From Vescimonas fastidiosa (GTDB lineage Bacteria; Bacillota; Clostridia; Oscillospirales; Oscillospiraceae), in the NCBI RefSeq assembly GCF_018326305.1, contig NZ_AP023415.1, forward strand, positions 930,001-994,000: a stretch of 64,000 nt of DNA. The letters are read 5' to 3'. A program made the position numbers and the translations under genes. Every line of letters starts with the position of its first letter. Position 1 is the first letter of the stretch. Shown piece after piece: positions 41,404 through 50,584 of this stretch. The notes under the pieces are model-generated. The model was given only the letters and a program-made list of their open reading frames with translations. It searched no databases and had not been told where the DNA came from.

Positions 41404-41502
41404 TTATCCTCCTCCGTTCACACAAAAAAATATACGCCGCATCCCGGCGAAAAACGGTTTCTGTTCCATTTTCCCCGTAAACCGTCAGGATTTGACAGAT
41501 AC

Positions 41503-41531
41503 AATATAGTAAGAAACCCCCCAAATGTCAA
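41503..41531 (-). promoter_or_regulatory. Promoter of potABCD
   Basis: On the minus strand TTGACA (41531-41526), a 17-base spacer and TATATT (41508-41503). The leader before potA is about 95 bases and includes a GACGGTTTACG / CGTAAACCGTC repeat region near 41475. Confidence 0.75.
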
Positions 41532-41735
41532 CAGGTTTTTTTCTTATTTATATATTGTGCTTTTTCCTCCAAAAACGCCCCCGAAAAAACGCCTCCGCTA
41601 TGTGAAAAGAGACTGCCGACAAAGTGGTAAGATTGCAATAAAGAAAGAGCGAGTGAGGAAAACCCAAGAAGGGCTTCCCTCACCAGTAAAATCAATAGTT
41701 TTCGGAGCTTTTTCAAAGACGGAAATTCAATACGC

Positions 41736-42692
41736 TCAGCCGAAATATTTCTCCCGGAACGGCACCTGCTCCACCTGGAAGGTGCGGCCCCGGAGGTAAT
41801 TTAATATCCCTGCATCCGTAGGCAGGTCAAAGGTGAGCTGATAGGAATAAAGGGCCTGGCGGGTCTCCCCGTAGCCACGGTTTTTCTCTCCGTTTCCGTA
41901 CTTGCCGTCCCCCAGGAGCGGGCAGCCCAGGTCTGCCATGGTGGCGCGGATCTGATGGGTACGGCCCGTGAGCAGCTCCACCTCTACCAGAGCCAGCTCT
42001 CCCCGGCGCTGAAGGGTCTTATATCGGGTCACGGCGGTTTTGGCCCCGGACACAGGCTTATGAAACACAAATACCTGCTTTTTCTTCTCGTCCTTGCGCA
42101 GGAAGTTCTCCACCTCCCCCGCCGGTGGCCGGGGTGCGCCCAGGGTGATGCAGAGGTAACGCTTGGTCAGCTCGTGGTCACGGATTTTATCGTTGATGAT
42201 GCGCAGGGTCTCGGCATTTTTGGCGGCGATAACGATGCCGCCGGTATTGCGGTCGATGCGGTTGCACAGGGCCGGGGTAAAGGCGTTTTCCCACCGGGGA
42301 TTCCACTCCCGCTTTTGGTAGAGATATGCCTGAATGTGGTTTATAAGGGTGTTCACCTTCTCCGTTTCGTCCGCATGGACCACCAAGCCCGCTTTCTTAT
42401 TCAGCAGCATAAGGTTCTCGTCCTCATACACGATGTCAAGGCTTGGCTTAAAGAGGGTGAGGAACATATTTTCCTCCCGGGGCTGGTCGAAAAACTCATC
42501 ATTTATATACAGCTGCAGCACATCCCCCTGGCTCAGCCGCTGATCCCGGGCAGCCCGCTGACCGTTGACCTTGATGCGCTTTAAGCGGATGTATTTTTGC
42601 AGCAGGGCCGGGGGCAGCAGGGGCAGAGACTTCCCCACGAACCGATCCAGCCGCTGTCCGGCGTCATTTTTCCCCACGGTAAGCTCACGCAT
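41736..42692 (-). CDS. RluA-family pseudouridine synthase
   Basis: The 318-residue protein has an N-terminal S4 RNA-binding domain (GQRLDRFVGKSLPLLPPALL; IRLKRIKVNGQRA) and a catalytic domain with the Asp motif in LCNRIDRNTGGIVIAAKN, then ELLTGRTHQIRATMADLGCP. It isomerises uridine in 23S rRNA; RluC or RluD subtype cannot be told apart. GGGGAGA lies before the ATG. The 204-bp gap to the pot promoter holds a GTGAGG / CCTCAC hairpin near 41652-41683 and nothing else I recognise. Confidence 0.93.
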   Translation of the reverse strand: MRELTVGKNDAGQRLDRFVGKSLPLLPPALLQKYIRLKRIKVNGQRAARDQRLSQGDVLQLYINDEFFDQPREENMFLTLFKPSLDIVYEDENLMLLNKKAGLVVHADETEKVNTLINHIQAYLYQKREWNPRWENAFTPALCNRIDRNTGGIVIAAKNAETLRIINDKIRDHELTKRYLCITLGAPRPPAGEVENFLRKDEKKKQVFVFHKPVSGAKTAVTRYKTLQRRGELALVEVELLTGRTHQIRATMADLGCPLLGDGKYGNGEKNRGYGETRQALYSYQLTFDLPTDAGILNYLRGRTFQVEQVPFREKYFG

Positions 42693-42767
42693 TTGATCTC
42701 CCCCTCCGGCAGTATAGGGTTATTGTAGCGGATTTTTGAAAAAAGTCAATTTTTTAGCAGAAAATGT

Positions 42768-42796
42768 TTGACAAGCCGACTTTCTTCCTCTATAAT
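42768..42796 (+). promoter_or_regulatory. Promoter of yceD-rpmF
   Basis: TTGACA (42768-42773), 17-base spacer, TATAAT (42791-42796): a full consensus promoter 27 bases before the yceD start. Confidence 0.9.
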
Positions 42797-42823
42797 ACAA
42801 TTCGTGTCATTGTGAGGTGTGCC

Positions 42824-43327
42824 ATGCGTTTGAATGTAAACAGAGTACTGCATACCCCGGATGCCGGTGAGAATTTCCACTTTGAGATGGACCTTCAGGA
42901 CCTGGAATTCGGCGGAGAAAAGCCTGTTATAAACCCGGTTGTTGTGGACGGTCGGGTGCAGAACAAGGCCGGCGTGCTGCTGCTGGAGCTTCAGACATCC
43001 ACAACGCTTCGTTGCCGGTGCAGCCGGTGCCTGGAGCGCTTCGACCTGCCGAAAACCACAGACTATTCCTGTGTTTTGGCGGAGGAAAAGCAATTTGAGG
43101 ACAGTGACGACATCGTTCTTCTGGACCACGACGAGGTGGATCTGGACGACCTTGCCCGAACGGCGTTTATCCTTGACATGGACACAGTCGTTTTGTGTTC
43201 CCCCCACTGCAAGGGCCTGTGTCCCGGCTGCGGTGCGAACCTTAACCGGGAGACCTGCCGCTGCAAAAAGCAGGTAGACCCCCGGCTGGCCGCTTTGGCA
43301 AAGCTCCTGCCCCGGGAGGACGCATAA
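42824..43327 (+). CDS. yceD: DUF177 (YceD) protein
   Basis: The start ATG 42824 follows GTGAGGTG and lies just past the promoter; the longer frame is upstream of the transcript start. The 167-residue product contains RCRCSRCLERFDLPKTTDYS and SPHCKGLCPGCGANLNRETC, the four-cysteine DUF177 core. Family members link to 23S rRNA and ribosome biogenesis. It precedes rpmF by 53 bases, the universal yceD-rpmF pairing. Confidence 0.95.
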   Translation: MRLNVNRVLHTPDAGENFHFEMDLQDLEFGGEKPVINPVVVDGRVQNKAGVLLLELQTSTTLRCRCSRCLERFDLPKTTDYSCVLAEEKQFEDSDDIVLLDHDEVDLDDLARTAFILDMDTVVLCSPHCKGLCPGCGANLNRETCRCKKQVDPRLAALAKLLPREDA

Positions 43328-43380
43328 GCGCTATTAATAAATTCACTGCTCAGGCAGTATAAGACCAAGGAGGTGTCAAC

Positions 43381-43578
43381 ATGGCAGTACCTAAGGGAAA
43401 AGTTTCCAAGCAAAGACGCAATAAGAGACGCAGCTCCGTGTGGAAGCTGGCGGCTCCCGGTCTGGTGGCATGCCCCAAGTGCGGTGCGCTGCATCTGCCT
43501 CACAGAATGTGCCCGGAGTGCGGTACCTACAATGGCCGTGAGGTCAAGGTCGTCAAGTCCGTGGCTGCGGATAAGTAA
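43381..43578 (+). CDS. rpmF: 50S ribosomal protein L32
   Basis: The 65-residue product begins AVPKGKVSKQRRNKRRSSVW and has the zinc-ribbon CPKCGALHLPHRMCPECG that marks the C+ (zinc-binding) form of L32. AAGGAGG lies before the ATG. It is co-transcribed with yceD and closed by a terminator. Confidence 0.97.
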   Translation: MAVPKGKVSKQRRNKRRSSVWKLAAPGLVACPKCGALHLPHRMCPECGTYNGREVKVVKSVAADK

Positions 43579-43594
43579 TTTTGTGTCCTTGCAG

Positions 43595-43626
43595 GAGGGA
43601 AGCGTGGCTTCCCTCTTGTTTTTTTG
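43595..43626 (+). terminator. Terminator of yceD-rpmF
   Basis: GAGGGAAGC (43595-43603) and GCTTCCCTC (43607-43615) pair around GTG, followed by TTGTTTTTTT. Confidence 0.9.
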
Positions 43627-43752
43627 CGTGAAAACGGCGGCGTGAGGGCACGCCGCCCTATGCATATATGCGGGCTGGTGCAAACGGGGCGTCGGGGAAA
43701 TCGGCGAAGCGCCGCCAGTGGCGGAAGAAGCGAGCCGATTTCCCCGCCCGCC

Positions 43753-43778
43753 GGGAGGGGCAGAGCCCCTCCCCTACG
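43753..43778 (-). repeat. REP-like hairpin, copy 2 (inverted)
   Basis: GGGAGGGG and CCCCTCCC flank CAGAG and the repeat ends CCTACGC, so on the minus strand it begins GCGTAGGGG. It lies in the 490-base gap between rpmF and the DUF512 gene, which otherwise holds only the rpmF terminator, copy 3 and the downstream promoter. Confidence 0.65.
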
Positions 43779-43796
43779 CATCCCTTGAACACTTCC

Positions 43797-43824
43797 GTAG
43801 GGGTGGACGCCTCTGTCCGCCCGC
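43797..43824 (+). repeat. REP-like hairpin, copy 3
   Basis: GTAGGGGTGGACG, loop, then TGTCCGCCCGC: same GTAG head and GCCCGC end, with a G-T pair in the stem. It lies 19 bases from copy 2 in opposite orientation, a REP-pair arrangement. Confidence 0.65.
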
Positions 43825-43991
43825 CTGGGCTTGTACTGCACCTCTTGCAAATCCCTGTCATTGCGAGGGCGCACCGCGCCCGTGGCAATCCGTAATCCCC
43901 TACTCCCCCATTCCTATTTTTCATCCAATCCATAAAAATGATTCGTTTTACTTTTGCATCGGCATCGGTTATACTATTCTGCGGAAAATAC

Positions 43992-44020
43992 TTGCGTCCC
44001 GGTGTAAAAGCGGCTATAAT
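43992..44020 (+). promoter_or_regulatory. Promoter of the DUF512 gene
   Basis: TTGCGT (43992-43997), 17-base spacer, TATAAT (44015-44020), 50 bases before the start codon. Confidence 0.7.
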
Positions 44021-44070
44021 TGTATAGTTAATATGTGGCAGTATGCCGTTTTTTCGGGAGAGACACATCT

Positions 44071-45369
44071 ATGAGCACCATCATCACCTCCATAGACCCC
44101 GGCAGTCCCGCTATGCGAGCCGGTCTGCAGCCGGGGCAACAGCTTTTATCCATCAACGGTCACACCGTGGTGGATGTGCTGGACTACCGGTTCTATGGCT
44201 ACGACCCTGTAAGTCACCTATCCTTGAAAAATAAAGACGGCTCCACCCAAAAGCTGACCATCCATAAGGCTGAGGGGGAGGACCTGGGGCTGAATTTTGA
44301 TTCCTATCTCATGGATGAGATGCGCTCATGCGCCAATCACTGCATCTTCTGCTTTGTAGATCAGATGCCCCCGGGTATGCGCCAGACCTTATACTTTAAG
44401 GACGATGATGCCCGGCTCAGCTTCCTCCAGGGCAACTATATCACCCTCACCAATCTCACGGAGCGGGAGGCTCAGCGCATCATTGACCTGCGCATCAGCC
44501 CCATCAATGTCTCCGTTCACACCACGGACCCCCAGCTCCACTGTACCATGCTGGGAAACAAAAATGCTGTGCGCAGCCTGGACTATATCCGTGCCTTCTG
44601 TAAGGCGGGCATCGTGATGAACGGGCAGATCGTGGTCTGTCCCGGCTGGAACGACGGCGACCAGCTTCGCCGCACCCTCCGGGACCTGACGGAGATGGAG
44701 TTCTCCTCCTGCTCCTTGGTGCCCGTGGGCATCACCAAATACAGAAAGGGTCTGGCAAAGCTGAAGCCCGTGGACGCCCGGTGCGCCGGAGAAATTCTGG
44801 ACATTGCCGACCAATTCGGTCAGGAAAATCTGCGCCGCTTCGGCACACGGCGCTTCTTCTGTGCGGACGAGCTTTTTCTCCGGGCCGGGCGAGAGCTTCC
44901 CGGGGAGGACTACTACGAGGGCTACCGGCAGCTGGAGAACGGCGTGGGTATGCTCCGCTCCCTGGAGGGTGACCTGCTCCGAGCCCTGGACCTGATGGAT
45001 CAGCCCCCTGCCCCCTCCCCCTTCACCATTGCCACAGGCCGGGCCGCCGAGGGCTTTATGGGCCACCTGCTGACCCTGGTGCAGCAGCGCTTCCCCCAGG
45101 TACAGGGCAAAGTGGTGGGGATAGACAATGACTTTTTCGGCCACACCATTGATGTGGCGGGTCTTTTGACCGGGCAGGACCTGGCCGCCCAGCTGCAGGC
45201 CTGCAAGCCTCTGGGCCGGGTGCTGATCCCCCTGCATATGCTCCGGCATCAGGAGGATGTATTCCTGGACGACTGGACCGTCCCTCAGCTCTCGCAGGCG
45301 CTTAATGCGCCGGTGCAGGTGGTAGGCATTGACGGCTTCGACCTGTGCGATGCCATTTTCGGACTGTAA
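44071..45369 (+). CDS. DUF512 radical SAM-like iron-sulfur protein
   Basis: The start at ATG 44071 (STIITSIDPGSPAMRAGLQP) gives 432 residues. An N-terminal PDZ-like domain (PGSPAMRAGLQPGQQLLSIN) is followed by a radical SAM-type cluster C87-x3-C91-x2-C94 (RSCANHCIFCF), then the DUF512 C-terminal domain (VVGIDNDFFGHTIDVAGLLT). The family is usually next to der, as here (12 bases upstream), which suggests a link to ribosome assembly or tRNA, but no reaction is proven. All three cluster cysteines are present. Confidence 0.93.
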   Translation: MSTIITSIDPGSPAMRAGLQPGQQLLSINGHTVVDVLDYRFYGYDPVSHLSLKNKDGSTQKLTIHKAEGEDLGLNFDSYLMDEMRSCANHCIFCFVDQMPPGMRQTLYFKDDDARLSFLQGNYITLTNLTEREAQRIIDLRISPINVSVHTTDPQLHCTMLGNKNAVRSLDYIRAFCKAGIVMNGQIVVCPGWNDGDQLRRTLRDLTEMEFSSCSLVPVGITKYRKGLAKLKPVDARCAGEILDIADQFGQENLRRFGTRRFFCADELFLRAGRELPGEDYYEGYRQLENGVGMLRSLEGDLLRALDLMDQPPAPSPFTIATGRAAEGFMGHLLTLVQQRFPQVQGKVVGIDNDFFGHTIDVAGLLTGQDLAAQLQACKPLGRVLIPLHMLRHQEDVFLDDWTVPQLSQALNAPVQVVGIDGFDLCDAIFGL

Positions 45370-45381
45370 GGAGGTAAACCT

Positions 45382-46710
45382 ATGGCAAAACCTATGATCG
45401 CTATTGTGGGCCGGCCCAATGTGGGCAAGTCCATGCTGTTTAATAAACTCATCGGCCGCCGGCTCTCCATTGTGGAGGACACCCCCGGCGTAACCCGGGA
45501 CCGCATCTACGGCGAAAGTGACTGGTGCGGCCGCAAATTCACCCTGGTGGATACCGGCGGTATTGAGCCCAATACCGACAATCAAATCCTGGCCTTCATG
45601 CGCCAGCAGGCCCAGATCGCCATTGATAATGCCACCGTTATCGTCCTGGTGGTAGATAGCAAGACCGGCATGACCGCCGCCGACCAGGAGGTAGCCGGAA
45701 TGCTCCAGCGCTCCAAAAAGCCCATTGTCCTGGCGGTGAACAAAATGGACGCCACAGGCCCCGTAGACCCTGAGTTTTATGAGTTCTACAACCTGGGCTT
45801 AGGCGACCCCATCGCCGTGTCCGCCATCCACGGCCATGGCACCGGTGACCTGCTGGACGCCTGCCTTCAATACTTCCCCCCCGAGGACGGGGCGGAGGAG
45901 GATGACGATGTGATCCAGGTGGCCATCATCGGCAAGCCCAATGTAGGCAAGTCCAGCCTTACCAACCGCATCTTGGGCCAGGAGCGGGTCATCGTCAGCA
46001 ATGTGGCGGGCACCACACGGGACGCCATCGACTCCTATTTTGAAAACGAGACCGGCAAATATAACTTCATTGACACCGCCGGTATGCGCAAAAAGTCCAA
46101 GGTGGACGACACCATCGAGAAGTACAGCGTCCTTCGGGCCACCATGGCCATTGAGCGCAGCGATGTGTGTCTGATCCTCATCGACGCCAATGACGGCGTC
46201 ACCGAGCAGGACACCAAGATCGCAGGTCTGGCTCATGAGGCCGGTAAGGCCTGCATCATCGTGGTAAACAAGTGGGACATGGTGGAAAAAGACGGTAAAA
46301 CCATGGACCGGATGCGCGAGGACATCCGCCGGGACCTGAGCTACATGACCTACGCCCCCATTCTGTTCATCTCCGCCCTCACGGGCCAGCGGGTAACGCG
46401 GCTGTTTGAGCTTATAAATTATGTGCATAACCAGGCCTCCACCCGCATCACCACGGGTATGCTCAACTCCGTCCTGGCCGATGCCCAGACCCGGGTGCAG
46501 CCCCCCACGGACAAGGGCCGCCGCCTGAAGATCTATTACATGACCCAGGTGGGTGTTAAGCCCCCCCATTTTGTGATCTTCTGCAACGATAAAAAGCTCT
46601 TCCACTTCTCTTACCAGCGCTATCTGGAAAACCAGATCCGCAGCGTGTTCGGCCTGGAGGGCACCCCCATCATTCTCTCCATTCGTCAGAAAGGAGACGA
46701 TGAAAATTAA
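45382..46710 (+). CDS. der: Ribosome biogenesis GTPase Der (EngA)
   Basis: The 442-residue protein has two tandem G domains, with P-loops GRPNVGKSMLFN (residue 8) and GKPNVGKSSLTN (about 184). Each has its G3 (DTGG; DTAG) and NKMD/NKWD motifs. A KH-like C-terminal domain follows (YYMTQVGVKPPHFVIFCNDK). Der is essential for 50S assembly. AAGGAGG lies before the ATG. It overlaps plsY by 11 bases. Confidence 0.97.
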   Translation: MAKPMIAIVGRPNVGKSMLFNKLIGRRLSIVEDTPGVTRDRIYGESDWCGRKFTLVDTGGIEPNTDNQILAFMRQQAQIAIDNATVIVLVVDSKTGMTAADQEVAGMLQRSKKPIVLAVNKMDATGPVDPEFYEFYNLGLGDPIAVSAIHGHGTGDLLDACLQYFPPEDGAEEDDDVIQVAIIGKPNVGKSSLTNRILGQERVIVSNVAGTTRDAIDSYFENETGKYNFIDTAGMRKKSKVDDTIEKYSVLRATMAIERSDVCLILIDANDGVTEQDTKIAGLAHEAGKACIIVVNKWDMVEKDGKTMDRMREDIRRDLSYMTYAPILFISALTGQRVTRLFELINYVHNQASTRITTGMLNSVLADAQTRVQPPTDKGRRLKIYYMTQVGVKPPHFVIFCNDKKLFHFSYQRYLENQIRSVFGLEGTPIILSIRQKGDDEN

Positions 46711-47365
46711 TATGTCCATCTACTTTGTAGTGGGGCTGACGCTGCTGGTTTCGTACCTGCTGGGCTGCTTCAACGGCTCGGTGGTCACCTCCCACTTCAT
46801 CATTCGGGACGATGTGCGCAAGCACGGCAGCGGCAATGCCGGACTCACCAATTTTTACCGCACCTATGGTGCCAAATACGCCCTCATCGTGATTTTCTGT
46901 GACATGGGCAAAACCGTCCTCTCCTGTCTCATCGGCGGCTATCTGATGCTCTGCACCAACGGCGGCTGGACCCTGGGGGTGCTGCTGGGCGGCATCGGCT
47001 GTGAGCTGGGGCATATGTTCCCGGCCTACTACGGTCTCAAGGGCGGCAAGGGTATCCTCTCCGGCGGTGTGCTGGTGTGGATGCTGGACTGGCGCATGGG
47101 CCTCATCGCCTGGGGTCTTTTCGTCCTTCTGTGGCTGCTGACCCGTTATGTATCCTTAGGCTCCATTGCGGCCACAGCCAGTATGCCGGTGTCAGCGTTT
47201 TTCGTCTTTCACCATGATCCGCTGCTGACCCTTCTGAGCGCGGTCGTGGCGGCGCTGGTCATCTACTGCCACAGAGAAAATATCCATCGTCTGCTCCACG
47301 GCACGGAGCACAAGTTCCGCTGGCATGTGAACCCCATAAATCCCGACGAAAGCGATTCGGAATAG
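46700..47365 (+). CDS. plsY: Glycerol-3-phosphate acyltransferase PlsY
   Basis: The 221-residue membrane protein has five helices and the PlsY motifs: GSGNAGLTNFYRTYG (motif 1), an acidic DMGKTVLSCLIG, GCELGHMFPAYYGLKGGKGI (motif 2) and YVSLGSIAATASMPVSAFFV (motif 3). It acylates glycerol-3-phosphate in phospholipid synthesis. The AAAGGAG lies very close to ATG 46700, so ATG 46712 is an alternative start. der-plsY is the usual order in Firmicutes. Confidence 0.92.
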   Translation: MKINMSIYFVVGLTLLVSYLLGCFNGSVVTSHFIIRDDVRKHGSGNAGLTNFYRTYGAKYALIVIFCDMGKTVLSCLIGGYLMLCTNGGWTLGVLLGGIGCELGHMFPAYYGLKGGKGILSGGVLVWMLDWRMGLIAWGLFVLLWLLTRYVSLGSIAATASMPVSAFFVFHHDPLLTLLSAVVAALVIYCHRENIHRLLHGTEHKFRWHVNPINPDESDSE

Positions 47366-47380
47366 AGAAAGGAAACAGCT

Positions 47381-48316
47381 ATGAAACACAACCAAGTTCG
47401 CCAGGTAGTGTTCCCCGTCATCACCGCTATGATCTGGGGTACCTCCTTCGTGGCCCAGAGCACCAGCACCGAGCATGTGGGGGCCTACACCTTCAATGCC
47501 GCCCGTTCCTTTGTGGGTTTTTTGGCCCTGCTGGTGGTCATTCAGATCTTTGACGCGGTAAACCGCCGCAAGCAGGCCTCCGCTTCTCCGTCCCAAGAGC
47601 AGTCCGCCCCTGCCGAAAGCCGCAAGACCCTGGTCATCGGCGGTATCTGCTGTGGCTTCGCTCTGGCCCTGGCCTGCAATTTGCAGCAGTTGGGCATGGT
47701 GGCCGGTGCCGGCGCCGGAAAGACCAGCTTTATCACCACCCTCTATGTGGTGCTGGTTCCCATCTGCGGGCTGTTTCTCAAGAAAAAAGTCTCTCCCGCT
47801 GTGTGGCTCAGTGTTCTGCTGGGCGTAGCGGGCCTGTACTGCCTGTGCATCAAGGACGGCTTCACCATCGCTCCCAGCGACCTTTTGGTGCTGCTATGTG
47901 CCTTTGGCTACACTCTGCACATTCTGGTTATTGACCACTTCACCCAAAAGGTGGACGGCATTAAAATGAGCTGCATTCAGTTCCTGACCTGTGCGGTGAT
48001 CTCCGCTGTTTTGATGCTCATTTTTGAGCATCCCACCTGGGCGGACATCACCCCCTGCATAGGTTCCATCCTGTATGTAGGCGTTTTCTCCAGCGGTGTG
48101 GCCTACACCCTGCAAATCCTGGCTCAAAAGGACTCCAACCCCACCATTGTGGCCCTCCTCCTGAGCCTGGAGAGCGTATTTGGAGCCGTGTCCGGCGCCA
48201 TCTTCCTGCACGAAACAATGACCGCTAAGGAGCTGATCGGCTGCGTACTGATGCTGATTGCCGTGGTGCTGGCTCAGATCCCGTTCCCTCTCAAGAAAAA
48301 AGCAAAAATCGCCTAA
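47381..48316 (+). CDS. EamA-family (DMT) transporter
   Basis: The 311-residue protein has ten hydrophobic helices in two EamA repeats (ITAMIWGTSFVAQSTSTEHV; LVLLCAFGYTLHILVIDHFT). Substrate is unknown; the family exports amino acids or metabolites. AAAGGA precedes the ATG. It is 15 bases after plsY and 15 before the HMA gene, so it may be co-transcribed with der-plsY. Confidence 0.88.
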   Translation: MKHNQVRQVVFPVITAMIWGTSFVAQSTSTEHVGAYTFNAARSFVGFLALLVVIQIFDAVNRRKQASASPSQEQSAPAESRKTLVIGGICCGFALALACNLQQLGMVAGAGAGKTSFITTLYVVLVPICGLFLKKKVSPAVWLSVLLGVAGLYCLCIKDGFTIAPSDLLVLLCAFGYTLHILVIDHFTQKVDGIKMSCIQFLTCAVISAVLMLIFEHPTWADITPCIGSILYVGVFSSGVAYTLQILAQKDSNPTIVALLLSLESVFGAVSGAIFLHETMTAKELIGCVLMLIAVVLAQIPFPLKKKAKIA

Positions 48317-48331
48317 AGGAGGCAATTTACT

Positions 48332-48580
48332 ATGACAGAAACCATTTTGAAAATTGATGGTATGATGTGTGGCATGTGCGAAAACCATGTGTGTGATACG
48401 ATCCGTAATCAGTTCACCGTAAAGAAGGTCAGCGCCTCCCACACCAAGGGCATCGCCACCATTATTTCCCCGGAGCCCCTGGATGAGGAAGCCCTCCGCA
48501 AGGCTATCGCCGAAACCGGGTACGAGCTGAAAAATGTGGAGTCCAAGCCCTACGAAAAGCGGGGCCTCTTCCACCGCTGA
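48332..48580 (+). CDS. Heavy-metal-associated (HMA) domain protein
   Basis: The 82-residue product has one HMA domain with the metal site MMCGMCENHV (C13, C16) and the usual beta-alpha-beta pattern (VKKVSASHTKGIATIISPEP). It is probably a copper chaperone or metal sensor, with no P-type ATPase nearby. AAAGGAGG precedes the ATG and a terminator follows at once, closing the der-plsY-EamA-HMA string. Confidence 0.85.
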   Translation: MTETILKIDGMMCGMCENHVCDTIRNQFTVKKVSASHTKGIATIISPEPLDEEALRKAIAETGYELKNVESKPYEKRGLFHR

Positions 48581-48590
48581 AAAAGCTTAA

Positions 48591-48632
48591 AAACAAGGAA
48601 CGGTCCATCCTGAAACCGTTCCTTGTTTTTTT
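48591..48632 (+). terminator. Terminator after the HMA gene
   Basis: AAACAAGGAACGGT (48591-48604) pairs with ACCGTTCCTTGTTT (48615-48628), followed by more T residues. Confidence 0.9.
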
Positions 48633-48695
48633 GCCGCGCAGCACCCATCCATAGAGGGATTTTTGCCTAAGCCGCTGCCTATGAACAAATAGGAA

Positions 48696-48726
48696 ATGCG
48701 GTGAGACCCGGATCGTCTCACCGCAT
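48696..48726. terminator. Probable terminator of the VanY-type gene
   Basis: ATGCGGTGAGAC (48696-48707) pairs perfectly with GTCTCACCGCAT (48715-48726). T-rich tracts are weak on the minus side (TTCCTATTTG), so termination efficiency is uncertain. Confidence 0.6.
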
Positions 48727-48749
48727 AGGATGCGTGCTTTTTTAATGCT

Positions 48750-49580
48750 TTAATGGGCGGTGCGGCCCAGGTACTCCTCCAGGGTAATGCCCCGCTCATA
48801 GATCTCCTTAGCCACCTGGCAGCCTACATAGCGGTAGTGCCAGGGCTCATAGATGATGCCGGTAATGTCGGTGGTGCCGTTGGGATAGCGGAGAATAAAG
48901 CCGTAGCGCCAGCTATTGGCCATGAGCCACTGTTGGGTGGGCATACTCTCCTGGGACTCGTCCAGGTTCCAATTGTTGGTGTCGATGATGTCCACCGCCA
49001 GGCCCAGCTGATGCTCACTGGTGCCGGGAACAGCCACCTCTTTGGCAGCCAGCCGCCGGGCCTCCTCGTCGCCATAGCCCTGATTTTTGAAAGCGCTGAT
49101 CTGCCTGTCGAAATTTTCCTGTTGCATATCCCAGGTACGGTAAGACGAGCAAATGTAGGGGGAATAGCCCTGGGCGCGGCAGTCATCCATCATTTTTTGC
49201 AGCTGCGGATAGCAGCGCTTGTCTACGCCCCGTGTATTATCCAGCGGCTCAATATCCACGGAAAATCCTTCGGGCAGGGGATTCCAGGGATTCACCAGCA
49301 CCAGGTTCCATACGCCGTCAGTCTGTTCGCCCTCGGTATAGCTGCCCTGGGTGGGCGCAGGCTCCGGGTCAGGCTCCGGTTCCGGCTCGGGGGTAGGCTC
49401 CGGCTCCGGGGTAGGGGCGGGGGTAGGCTCCTCAATGTTGGGCTGATCAGAGATATCGGGTTTCTTGTCCTCGCCGCCGCGCAGTGCTAAAAACAGCACC
49501 AGGGCGATAACAACTACACCCAGGGCGATGCCGCCCAGCCAATAGGGATTTTTGTACCAAGGTGATTTTTGCATTTTCAT
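48750..49580 (-). CDS. VanY-type D-alanyl-D-alanine carboxypeptidase
   Basis: The 276-residue protein has one N-terminal membrane helix (about 13-30; WLGGIALGVVVIALVLFLAL) and a Glu/Pro repeat spacer (PAPTPEPEPTPEPEPEP). The VanY peptidase domain has GTSEHQLGLAVDII (zinc His and Asp) and EPWHYRYVG (catalytic Glu/zinc His). It should trim the last D-Ala from cell-wall peptides outside the cell. No vancomycin operon is nearby, so this is a cell-wall housekeeping enzyme. GGAGG precedes the ATG. Confidence 0.92.
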   Translation of the reverse strand: MKMQKSPWYKNPYWLGGIALGVVVIALVLFLALRGGEDKKPDISDQPNIEEPTPAPTPEPEPTPEPEPEPDPEPAPTQGSYTEGEQTDGVWNLVLVNPWNPLPEGFSVDIEPLDNTRGVDKRCYPQLQKMMDDCRAQGYSPYICSSYRTWDMQQENFDRQISAFKNQGYGDEEARRLAAKEVAVPGTSEHQLGLAVDIIDTNNWNLDESQESMPTQQWLMANSWRYGFILRYPNGTTDITGIIYEPWHYRYVGCQVAKEIYERGITLEEYLGRTAH

Positions 49581-49598
49581 TTTATTGCCTCCGCTTGC

Positions 49599-50513
49599 TC
49601 ACTGATGGAGCGTTTTGGGATAGACCCCGGCGTCGTGAAGCCGCTGCAGCTCCCGGGCGACGGCTTGGCGGTCCTCGTGATAGGTCATGCCGAACCAACG
49701 GTCAGCCGAGTGCAGCACCGAAACGGACAGCTTCTTTTCGGCAATGCGCTGGCCCACCAAATTGGGCAGCAAACACTCCGCCTTGCAGTTGTCCCCCGCC
49801 TCATAGCGCAGGAAGTCGTGGAAATAGGCCTCCAGCTCATCGAAAAACGACGGCATAAAGCCCCAAAAGTTCATGGATACCACCGTGTCCGGTGAAAGTG
49901 TACCCTCCACCTCGTCGACAATGGTGCCGTCGGGATCCAGCCGGATTTTCAGAGTCTCCTTTACGCCGGTCAGGTGGCCGTTTTCCACCTGGCAGACCCC
50001 TCGGGACACGGTGCCGTTGGCACTGACGGTATTTTTCAGCAGGTAGCCCACCATAGTGGCGCTCCCCTGCTCCGGCAGACGCTGCAGCTCCGCATACATA
50101 GCCCGGTAGGCATCCACGCCGTAGTAGTCGTCGGCATTAATGACACAGAAGGGCTCCTTCACATAGCTCCGGGCGCATAGAACAGCGTGGACCGTTCCAA
50201 AGGGCTTCTGCCGCTGGGGCGGGATGGTATAAAAGTCGGGCACACTGGTAAAATCCTGCACCGCGTAGCAGACCTCCACAGGGGAACCGTCGGCAGCGGT
50301 ACGGCGGGCAACATAGTCGCCGCAGATGCGGTGCATCAGATCCACCATGTCGGGCTTAATGATGAAAACCACCTTGGTAAAACCGGCTCGAATGGCGTCA
50401 TAAATGGAATACTCCATCAGGATCTCCCCGTCGGGGCCGACTCCGTCCACCTGCTTGTTGCCGCCGTAGCGGGAGCCGAGACCTGCCGCCATGATGACCA
50501 GCGCTGCTTTCAT
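49599..50513 (-). CDS. Sugar-phosphate nucleotidyltransferase-like protein
   Basis: The 304-residue product begins KAALVIMAAGLGSRYGGNKQ, a nucleotidyltransferase signature. It has FCVINADDYYGVDAYRAMYA with the metal Asp pair and later VVSMNFWGFMPSFFDELEAY. The family transfers a nucleotide onto a sugar or alcohol phosphate; the substrate is not evident. AGGAGG precedes the ATG. It is 18 bases upstream of the VanY-type gene on the same strand, so the two may be co-transcribed. Confidence 0.85.
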   Translation of the reverse strand: MKAALVIMAAGLGSRYGGNKQVDGVGPDGEILMEYSIYDAIRAGFTKVVFIIKPDMVDLMHRICGDYVARRTAADGSPVEVCYAVQDFTSVPDFYTIPPQRQKPFGTVHAVLCARSYVKEPFCVINADDYYGVDAYRAMYAELQRLPEQGSATMVGYLLKNTVSANGTVSRGVCQVENGHLTGVKETLKIRLDPDGTIVDEVEGTLSPDTVVSMNFWGFMPSFFDELEAYFHDFLRYEAGDNCKAECLLPNLVGQRIAEKKLSVSVLHSADRWFGMTYHEDRQAVARELQRLHDAGVYPKTLHQ

Positions 50514-50584
50514 ATCCTGTGCCTCCTGTGTTTCTTTTGAATGATGCCATATATTATATCATATATGTGAGGTAATTACAAGTC

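Noticed and set aside
43850..43895. GTCATTGCGAGGG-type palindromic stretch as another repeat family
   Set aside because: Only one copy is in the window, so a repeat family cannot be supported.
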